A stretch of 48,157 nucleotides of DNA. Origin: JBDTMC01 sp039934475 (GTDB taxonomy: Bacteria > Acidobacteriota > Terriglobia > Bryobacterales > Bryobacteraceae). The stretch spans positions 1-48,157 of the forward strand of contig JBDTMC010000003.1 of assembly GCA_039934475.1 (NCBI GenBank). Direction: 5' to 3'. Made by a program: the position numbers and the translations under genes. Below the pieces are notes generated by a model. It saw only the letters and a list, made by a program, of their open reading frames with translations, did no database searches and had not been told where the DNA came from. Below, piece by piece: positions 42,443-48,157 of the stretch; the stretch's first letter is position 1, and each line of letters starts with the position of its first letter.

Positions 42443-43254
42443 TTGTGCCGCCAGAGATCGGGAAAATCGACAGAGAGCCCAATCTGACCGCCGATTCGTG
42501 GGCTGGCTACATACCGGCCGCCGAGCAGTCCGAAGGCAAGGCCCAAGCCGTTCCGAAGGGCGTATTGTCCGCCGATCAGGAGCTGCAGTTGGCTTCGGCC
42601 GAGGTCGCCGTTGTTGGTGATGCCGCCGTAGAATTCAGCGCCGAGGGTGAGGTGGGCGGTGTAGTCATGGAGCACGGAAACACCTCCGGTGAAGACATGA
42701 CCGCGCGTGGTGGAAATGCCCAACACGCCAGTGCTTGTATTGCCCGTAAACAGATAGCCCGCGTTGGCGGTGAGTCTTGTCTTGCGGGAGAGTGACTTCT
42801 GCGCCATGAAGTTGAGCCAGTAGTCGACGAGCCCGGAACCCAACTCCTGGCTCGAGTCGCCTGTTGGAAACTCAACGTACAAACTGGCGCCCAGAGCGGG
42901 ACGGCGGGAATCCGGCTGCTCCTTCAAAAAGTTCCACTTCATGCCGATGTTGACATCGCCGTTGCCGGCCGACGAGGGAGTGCCCAATGCGCGAAAGATG
43001 GACAGATACGGAGCATCGAAATCAACCTCGAGGTCGTGCGCCAAGCCATAGTTCAGCTTGTAGTTCATAGTGTTCTGGCGAAGGTTGGGATACTGCGGCT
43101 GCTGCAGAGCGTCGAATTCGTTGAAGAACTCAAAGTGGAGTTTTCCGCGGTCGGTGACCGCGGGATCGTCAGTGTAGAAAGGCAACTGTGCCATGAGGGG
43201 AACTGCCGTAAACAAAAGTAAAAACGCCCGGCGCGACGACGGGAGATGGCACAT
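42439..43254 (-). CDS. Outer-membrane beta-barrel protein (phenol-MetA-deg-like)
   Basis: From the ATG at 43254 the product is 271 residues with a signal peptide (about 1-23) and alternating amphipathic strands such as LHFEFFNEFDAL, LGASLYVEFPTGDSS, LTANAGYLFTGN and LLGGRYVASPRIGGQIGLS, ending in aromatic-rich strands as in outer-membrane barrels. It resembles the phenol meta-pathway (PF13557-type) transporter family, often called 'transporter'. It is translationally coupled to the esterase gene, suggesting that they work together on an imported compound. Confidence 0.8.
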   Translation of the reverse strand: MCHLPSSRRAFLLLFTAVPLMAQLPFYTDDPAVTDRGKLHFEFFNEFDALQQPQYPNLRQNTMNYKLNYGLAHDLEVDFDAPYLSIFRALGTPSSAGNGDVNIGMKWNFLKEQPDSRRPALGASLYVEFPTGDSSQELGSGLVDYWLNFMAQKSLSRKTRLTANAGYLFTGNTSTGVLGISTTRGHVFTGGVSVLHDYTAHLTLGAEFYGGITNNGDLGRSQLQLLIGGQYALRNGLGLAFGLLGGRYVASPRIGGQIGLSVDFPDLWRHK

Positions 43255-43264
43255 GGATCTCGAT

Positions 43265-43825
43265 CTACTTAACTGGTACCGATCCCGATCCATTCATCGA
43301 ATATCCGTCAGCGGCGACCTTCGGCGCTCGCTCGCGGTAGTAATCCGGACCTTCCGGCGCCCACGTAGCCAGTCCGTCTACATAGCGATTACACATGCAA
43401 AACACCGCGGCGATGAGTACCGTGTCGTGAATTTCCAGGTCGGTGGCACCTTCCTGTCTCGCCCTCGCGACGTCTTCGGAAGTGACATGCTTGCCCCCTA
43501 TTTGAACCTTGCCCGCGATGTTCAGCAAGGCCTTCAGTTTTTCCGAGACCCTGGCTTGCGCGAAGTCTAGCTTAACGCTTTGGACTAAGGCATCGTCGTC
43601 ACCGAGATGGTGAGCGGCGATGGCGCCGTGAATGGTTTGGCAGAAATAGCAATCGTTTTGCGAGGAGACGTAGGTTGCGATCAGCTCACGCTCACCCGGC
43701 GAAAGCGAGTGGGCCTCATGCAGCAGGACATTTACGAGTTCGTTAAGCGGTTTCGACGTTTCAGGCCGGAATGCCATAGGTCCGCGAATTCCCGGGAGGC
43801 CATCGGGCAATGTAATGTGAGCCAT
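43265..43825 (-). CDS. AhpD-like carboxymuconolactone-decarboxylase-family protein
   Basis: From the ATG at 43825 (AAGGAG six bases upstream) the product is 186 residues. The core motif CYFCQTIHG (Cys59, Cys62, His66) is the CXXC plus His site of AhpD-type thiol peroxidases/reductases. Helices around it (ERELIATYVSSQND and KLKALLNIAGKV) are of the CMD type. It may reduce peroxides or be a peroxidase-related enzyme of the uncharacterised branch. It is the first gene of a minus-strand group with the barrel and esterase genes, ten bases apart, and diverges from the TonB receptor. Confidence 0.87.
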   Translation of the reverse strand: MAHITLPDGLPGIRGPMAFRPETSKPLNELVNVLLHEAHSLSPGERELIATYVSSQNDCYFCQTIHGAIAAHHLGDDDALVQSVKLDFAQARVSEKLKALLNIAGKVQIGGKHVTSEDVARARQEGATDLEIHDTVLIAAVFCMCNRYVDGLATWAPEGPDYYRERAPKVAADGYSMNGSGSVPVK

Positions 43826-43899
43826 AGACAACTCCTTGTTGGTGACTCCTCAAATGTTACACCGATATAGTAGTTTTCGAGTATTGCCAGGAGGCGGAT

Positions 43900-43923
43900 T
43901 TGTTTTCTACTCTCGGAAAACAA
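43900..43923 (+). promoter_or_regulatory. Inverted repeat just upstream of the TonB receptor
   Basis: TTGTTTTC (43900-43907) pairs with GAAAACAA (43916-43923) around an 8-base loop. It ends seven bases before the ATG at 43931 and touches the AAGGG Shine-Dalgarno. It could be a repressor site or an RNA hairpin affecting translation. A TATAGT hexamer at 43866-43871 could be a -10 box. Confidence 0.4.
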
Positions 43924-43930
43924 GGGTCTA

Positions 43931-46900
43931 ATGAAAACACTGGGACTGGGACTGGCACTCTGTTGTGCGGTTTTCGCGCAAGATACTACGGCAATACTGG
44001 AAGGACAAATCACAGACTCATCGGGTGGCGTCATTGTGGGCGCGACGGTGCAGGCGGTGAACGGAAAGACTGGCTACCGGCGCACTCAGATCACTACCTC
44101 CGCCGGCGCCTATCATTTCGCCTTGCCGGTGGGCGAATACGACCTCCAAGTGACGGCAGCCGGCTTTGCGGAACACCTCTTGTCCACCATTCCATTGAGC
44201 GTCGGTCAAACGGGCCGCTTCGATATTCAGCTTCATGTCGCCAAGGAAAAAGAGTCCGTCAATGTGACTGCCGAGGCAACGCTTGTGGATGCCGGATCGA
44301 ATGCGATCGGCAACGTGGTGACGGGCCGGCAACTGGTTGATCTACCGCTGAACGGGCGCAACTTCACGCAATTGGGCCTCTTGCAGCCGGGCGCTGCGCC
44401 GTTAACGCAGGGCGTCGCCAAAGCGGGAGGGTCGCTTCGCGCCGGTCAGGCGTACGCCGTAAACGGGCAACGGCCTGAATCGAACTCTTACCTTCTGGAT
44501 GGCGTCACCAATGTCAATCGCGTGGATGGTGGATTTTCGCTGAAGACGCCAGTAGATGCGATTCAGGAGTTTCGTATTCTCACAGAAACCGCGCCCGCCG
44601 AGTATGGCGGCACCAGCGGAGCCACCACCACTGTGGTCACCCGTTCCGGCGGCAACGAATTTCACGGGAATGTTTACGAGTTCCTGCGCAACGATCATCT
44701 CGACGGCCGCAATTTCCTCGCTACGTCCGTGGAGCCCCTAAAGCAGAATCAGTTCGGCGGAACGATTGGCGGCCCTCTTCGCAAGAACAAGGACTTCTTC
44801 TTTGCTTACTACGAAGGATTTCGCAACCGTCAGGGCGTGACGCAAAGCGCCACTGTGCCGAGCGACGCGCAGCGCAACGGCGACTTCTCCGGTTTGCGCG
44901 ACCCTCAAACCGGCGAGCCCGCGCCGCTGATCAATTACTTCACGGGTAAGCCATTCCCGGACAATCAAGTGCCGCTGCCGGCACAAAACTCAGTGGCCAG
45001 AAGCCTGGTTCAGTTCTATCCGCATGCCAACGCCGGCCCCAATCTCTACGTCACTACGCAGACGATGCGCAACTCGGACGACCAGGGTGGCATCCGCCTG
45101 GATCATTCGTTCAGCGATCGCGATCAACTCGCTTTTCGCTACGCTCGCGCGCAGAGTTCCAACGTCGATCCGCTCTCCATTGCGGGCGCTAACGTACCGG
45201 GATTCCCGGTTGGCGAGGACATCTCCACTCATAGCGCCACGCTCTCGGAAACCCATCTCTTCAGCGGGGTCACCTCCAACGTCTTTCGCGTAGGTTTCTT
45301 TCGCAACTGGTTCAACACCGACAAGCCGCTGAACAAAACTTCGCCGCGCGACCTCGGCTTCAATTACGACAGCACTCTCGCCGCTGCGTCCGGGCCGCCG
45401 TTCATCATTGTCAGCGGCTATGCCAGTGTTGGCGATCCCATCACCGGCCCCCGCGATACAACGCAAAACTCATTTGAGGTGCACGATTCCCTTTCCCATG
45501 TCGCCGGTGCGCACAGCTTCAAGTTCGGTGGTGATTTTCAGCGCACGCAGATCAATATGTCCGAGGGCATTGCGTCCAACGGCTTTTTCGTCTTTGCGCC
45601 ATTCCCGGCCAGTGATTCCTTTGCCAGTTTTCTGCTCGGGTTCCCGGTGGTGTTCTTTCAAGGTGGCGGCGACATGAACCGCGGGCTACGCAACATCGAT
45701 TTCGCGTTGTACGGTCAGGATGAATGGCGAATCACGCCGCGTCTGACCATCAATTACGGCGCGCGGTGGGAGGTCAGCACGCCCTTCGTCGATATCCGCA
45801 ACCGCATGAACGCCTGGGCTCCGGGGCAGCAGTCTACCGTGTACGCGAACGCACCCAAAGGACTGCTGTTCCCTGGCGATGCGGGCGTGCCAGACGGTAT
45901 TGCCCCGGTCTACAAGAAAGGGATCATGCCGCGCTTGGGCCTCGCCTGGGACCCCACGGGTTCAGGCAAGACGTCGATTCGCGCCGCCTACGGAATCTAC
46001 TACGATTCCTTTACAAACGGGGTAGGAGGGCCGTTGCAGGCTCCGCTCAGCGCTCTGCCTTGGACTCAGGCGCGCCAGCTTCCGCCACCGATCAATTTCT
46101 CAAATCCGTGGAACGGCCAGTATCCATTTACGCCCAATTCATTCCCCCAGCCAACCACCGTCCTCACCGTCGAGAACGGCATGCGTCCGCCCTACGCGCA
46201 GAACTGGAACTTCTCCATCCAACGCGCGCTCACGGGAAGCCTTCTTGTTGACGTCCGCTACATCGGCAACAAGGGAACGCGACTGCCACGAATGATAGAG
46301 GCCAACCCGGCAATCTACGGACCGGGCGCCACTTCTGATAATGCCGATCAGAGGCGGGTCTATGCCGGCTGCCATGGGCCAGAGGAGCCGTGCGATTTCG
46401 CCTCCGTCGGGCTGATCACAAATTCCACCAGTTCCACTTATCACGCCGGGCAAGTGGCGCTGACGCGCCGTTTCCATAATGGCCTTTCGTTCCTCGCCTC
46501 CTACACGTACTCGAAGTCGCTCGATTATGTCTCCACTTTCAATGTGGCCGGCTCTGCGCCGCGCCTGGTTGCCGGCGAGAATGATCTGGCTCAGGATCCC
46601 TTTAATTTGAAGGCAGAGCACGGGCCCTCCCTTTTCGACGCCCGCCACCGCTTCGTCTTCAGCGGTAGTTATGAGATTCCCTTTCCGCTCTCGAGCCCCG
46701 CACTCGCTAAGGCAGTCTTCGCCGGCTGGCAGTTGAATACGATCGCGGCGTTCTCCTCCAGCACACCGTTCACCGTGTATGACAGCGCGAACGTTGCGTT
46801 GCAGGGCAGCTCGCCTGAGATCACCGGGTTTTACTCAAGCCGTCCAGACTTGATCGCGAATCCCAACACCGGTGCTCACACGCCCGATCAATGGGTGAGC

Positions 46901-47188
46901 CGTTCGGCCTTTCGCCGCCTCGACCTGGCGACACAAGCCGGGCAGTTCGGCAGCGAAGGCCGCAATGCGATACGCGGCCCCGGGCTCTCCAATGTCGACT
47001 TGTCGCTATTGAAGGTCTTCCGCTTGACCGAACGCCTTCGCCTACAGTTCCGGGCCGAGTGCTTCAATATCGCGAACCATGCGAACTTCGGACTGCCGGA
47101 AAACGACATCGCTTCACCCAATTTCGGCCGTGTTCTGCAAGCCGGTTCTCCGCGGTTGTTCCAATTCGGACTTAAGCTCATCTTCTAG
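43931..47188 (+). CDS. TonB-dependent receptor with N-terminal carboxypeptidase-regulatory-like domain (Oar-like)
   Basis: The 1085-residue product has a signal peptide (1-17), a carboxypeptidase-regulatory-like beta-sandwich (about 20-105, ILEGQITDSSGGVIVGATV and FALPVGEYDLQVTAAGF), a plug domain (about 110-245, with QLVDLPLNGRNFTQLG and SYLLDGVTNVNRVDGG) and a 22-strand barrel to the end, closing with RLFQFGLKLIF, an aromatic C terminus. This architecture is very common in acidobacteria and is often called Oar-like. It should take up large glycan or chelate substrates in a TonB-driven way. Its setting near glycan-active enzymes suits polysaccharide uptake. Confidence 0.93.
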   Translation: MKTLGLGLALCCAVFAQDTTAILEGQITDSSGGVIVGATVQAVNGKTGYRRTQITTSAGAYHFALPVGEYDLQVTAAGFAEHLLSTIPLSVGQTGRFDIQLHVAKEKESVNVTAEATLVDAGSNAIGNVVTGRQLVDLPLNGRNFTQLGLLQPGAAPLTQGVAKAGGSLRAGQAYAVNGQRPESNSYLLDGVTNVNRVDGGFSLKTPVDAIQEFRILTETAPAEYGGTSGATTTVVTRSGGNEFHGNVYEFLRNDHLDGRNFLATSVEPLKQNQFGGTIGGPLRKNKDFFFAYYEGFRNRQGVTQSATVPSDAQRNGDFSGLRDPQTGEPAPLINYFTGKPFPDNQVPLPAQNSVARSLVQFYPHANAGPNLYVTTQTMRNSDDQGGIRLDHSFSDRDQLAFRYARAQSSNVDPLSIAGANVPGFPVGEDISTHSATLSETHLFSGVTSNVFRVGFFRNWFNTDKPLNKTSPRDLGFNYDSTLAAASGPPFIIVSGYASVGDPITGPRDTTQNSFEVHDSLSHVAGAHSFKFGGDFQRTQINMSEGIASNGFFVFAPFPASDSFASFLLGFPVVFFQGGGDMNRGLRNIDFALYGQDEWRITPRLTINYGARWEVSTPFVDIRNRMNAWAPGQQSTVYANAPKGLLFPGDAGVPDGIAPVYKKGIMPRLGLAWDPTGSGKTSIRAAYGIYYDSFTNGVGGPLQAPLSALPWTQARQLPPPINFSNPWNGQYPFTPNSFPQPTTVLTVENGMRPPYAQNWNFSIQRALTGSLLVDVRYIGNKGTRLPRMIEANPAIYGPGATSDNADQRRVYAGCHGPEEPCDFASVGLITNSTSSTYHAGQVALTRRFHNGLSFLASYTYSKSLDYVSTFNVAGSAPRLVAGENDLAQDPFNLKAEHGPSLFDARHRFVFSGSYEIPFPLSSPALAKAVFAGWQLNTIAAFSSSTPFTVYDSANVALQGSSPEITGFYSSRPDLIANPNTGAHTPDQWVSRSAFRRLDLATQAGQFGSEGRNAIRGPGLSNVDLSLLKVFRLTERLRLQFRAECFNIANHANFGLPENDIASPNFGRVLQAGSPRLFQFGLKLIF

Positions 47189-47332
47189 TTCGCGTTCGTA
47201 CCGGAGCGTTCGCGTTCGCTGGATGAGGCTGACAAACACCCCTCTTCCGCGATACTCTGCAAGAAACGCAACCGTAACGGAATGTTCACGCAAGCGATTC
47301 GAGTTAGTAACCGAATCCTCTTTGAACCGTAG

Positions 47333-48157
47333 ATGACCAAACGCATGATCGGAGCACTGTTGCTCCTGGCACTTGCAGCTCTTTGGGCCCGCGCCACCGC
47401 CTGGCTGATCGGGCTGCCGGCCTATGGTGGATTGCCGCTTGGCGTTCCCCTGATATTGATCGGCTTGTGCGTGCTCGCCTCTGTGTATAAAGAACAGGCG
47501 ACCCATGGTCCGGATCGCCTCCTCACTGGTGGCGTCTACCGCGCCTTTCCGCATCCTTTCCATGGCGGTCTTGTTCTGTTGTCGTTTGGGTTCGCCGCAG
47601 CCACCCGTTCTGCCGCCGGATTATGGCTGGTATCGCCGATGGTGGCTCTAGGGGCCGCCGCCCACATCTACGGAGTGAAGCTCCCACAGCTGCGAAGCCG
47701 GTTTGGAGACGAAGCCGTGGAGGCGCTCAACTGGCTTCCGGCGGATACATCCGACGCCCCTACGTTTCTGGAACGGAGCCGCTGTTATCTGTTCGCAATA
47801 CTGCCTTGGGTCTTCGTCTATGAAGCGATTGCCGCGGCCGGCATTCCCGATCATTTTTGGAACACGGCTCTTTCCGTTGATGTCCAACTGCCCGTCCTGC
47901 CCTGGATGGAGGTGTTTTACGGAAGCACCTACATCGTGGTTGGGTTGGCTCCGCTGTTGGCCCGTACTCGACGCGACCTGCGCCGGCTTTCCCTGCGAGT
48001 CACGCTGGCTTCCACGCTGATTTTCCCGTTCTACCTCACCGTGCCCACGTTTGCGCCGCGCCGGCCCTTCGAAGTCTCAAGCCTGGTGGCACAAGCGCTG
48101 GCCTGGGAACAGCGTATGGATCCTCCCATCGAGGCGCTGCCATCGTTTCACATGATC
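47333..48157 (+). CDS. Membrane protein: ICMT-like half joined to PAP2-like active site, 3' end outside window
   Basis: The frame is open from the ATG at 47333 to the last base (275 codons). The N-terminal half (about 1-145) has hydrophobic helices and a GVYRAFPHPFHGG segment resembling the isoprenylcysteine/phospholipid methyltransferase family (conserved RHP-type loop). From about 150 further helices lead to the final visible residues ALPSFHMI, where PSFH matches the PS-x-H catalytic motif of PAP2/Aur1-like phosphatases. It would therefore be a two-domain lipid-modifying membrane enzyme. The second half, including the last PAP2 motif, is missing from the window. The start has a weak ribosome site. 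Confidence 0.65.
   Translation, partial: MTKRMIGALLLLALAALWARATAWLIGLPAYGGLPLGVPLILIGLCVLASVYKEQATHGPDRLLTGGVYRAFPHPFHGGLVLLSFGFAAATRSAAGLWLVSPMVALGAAAHIYGVKLPQLRSRFGDEAVEALNWLPADTSDAPTFLERSRCYLFAILPWVFVYEAIAAAGIPDHFWNTALSVDVQLPVLPWMEVFYGSTYIVVGLAPLLARTRRDLRRLSLRVTLASTLIFPFYLTVPTFAPRRPFEVSSLVAQALAWEQRMDPPIEALPSFHMI

Overview
The window looks like chromosomal DNA of an acidobacterium, most probably of the Solibacter/Bryobacter lineage (Bryobacterales). This rests on family-level recognition of several lineage markers: a secreted protein ending in the Solibacter-type TIGR03437 domain (36.6-38.8 kb), an ADOP-type MacB-like permease (19.2-21.6 kb), a large TonB-dependent receptor with an N-terminal carboxypeptidase-regulatory-like domain (43.9-47.2 kb), two MauG/CcpA-type di-heme peroxidases, a DUF1080 protein and a CheB-CheR-PAS fusion. 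The DNA is GC-rich and densely coding. I saw no tRNA, rRNA, CRISPR array, transposase or integrase.

Layout. 0-1.9 kb: a TlpA-like thioredoxin (cut by the window start) overlapping a complete GlcD-type FAD oxidase. 1.9-9.1 kb: a block flanked by an almost perfect 318-bp direct repeat of the glcD 3' end; it holds a secreted beta-propeller protein and a sigma / anti-sigma / secreted TPR-CHAT protease cassette, all on the minus strand. 9.1-12.3 kb: secreted methyltransferase, a hypothetical secreted protein, a YkgJ-type cysteine-cluster protein and SSB. 12.3-15.2 kb: a di-heme peroxidase divergent from a second ECF sigma factor; the latter's anti-sigma factor ends in a CXXCH motif, and two TTCCNGGAA palindromes lie between the divergent genes. 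15.2-21.6 kb: a minus-strand gene train of ADOP permease, DUF4097-like protein, NtrC-type regulator, histidine kinase and a small unknown. 21.7-24.6 kb: MBL hydrolase, RibF and class II aldolase on the plus strand. 24.7-30.8 kb: hybrid kinase, CheB-CheR fusion, second di-heme peroxidase and a membrane-anchored unknown, all minus strand. 30.8-33.2 kb: a DUF1080 protein, then two convergent toxin-antitoxin modules (VapBC-like and MazEF-like). 33.2-36.4 kb: M28 peptidase, ABM monooxygenase, VOC protein. 36.5-48.2 kb: probable glycan-related secreted enzymes, a decayed GH29 alpha-L-fucosidase, an esterase operon, an AhpD-like protein, the TonB receptor and, running off the end, a membrane protein that joins a methyltransferase-like half to a PAP2-like active site.

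The most interesting parts are two cell-envelope signalling systems built on ECF sigma factors. In the first, sigma, membrane anti-sigma and a secreted caspase-like CHAT protein are consecutive and nearly overlapping, which suggests (inference) proteolytic control of the sigma factor from the periplasm. That cassette also lies inside the direct-repeat-bounded block, which has the geometry of a Campbell-type insertion. In the second, an anti-sigma factor carrying a possible c-type heme site sits opposite a di-heme peroxidase and twin operators, which suggests (inference) a redox- or heme-sensing switch.
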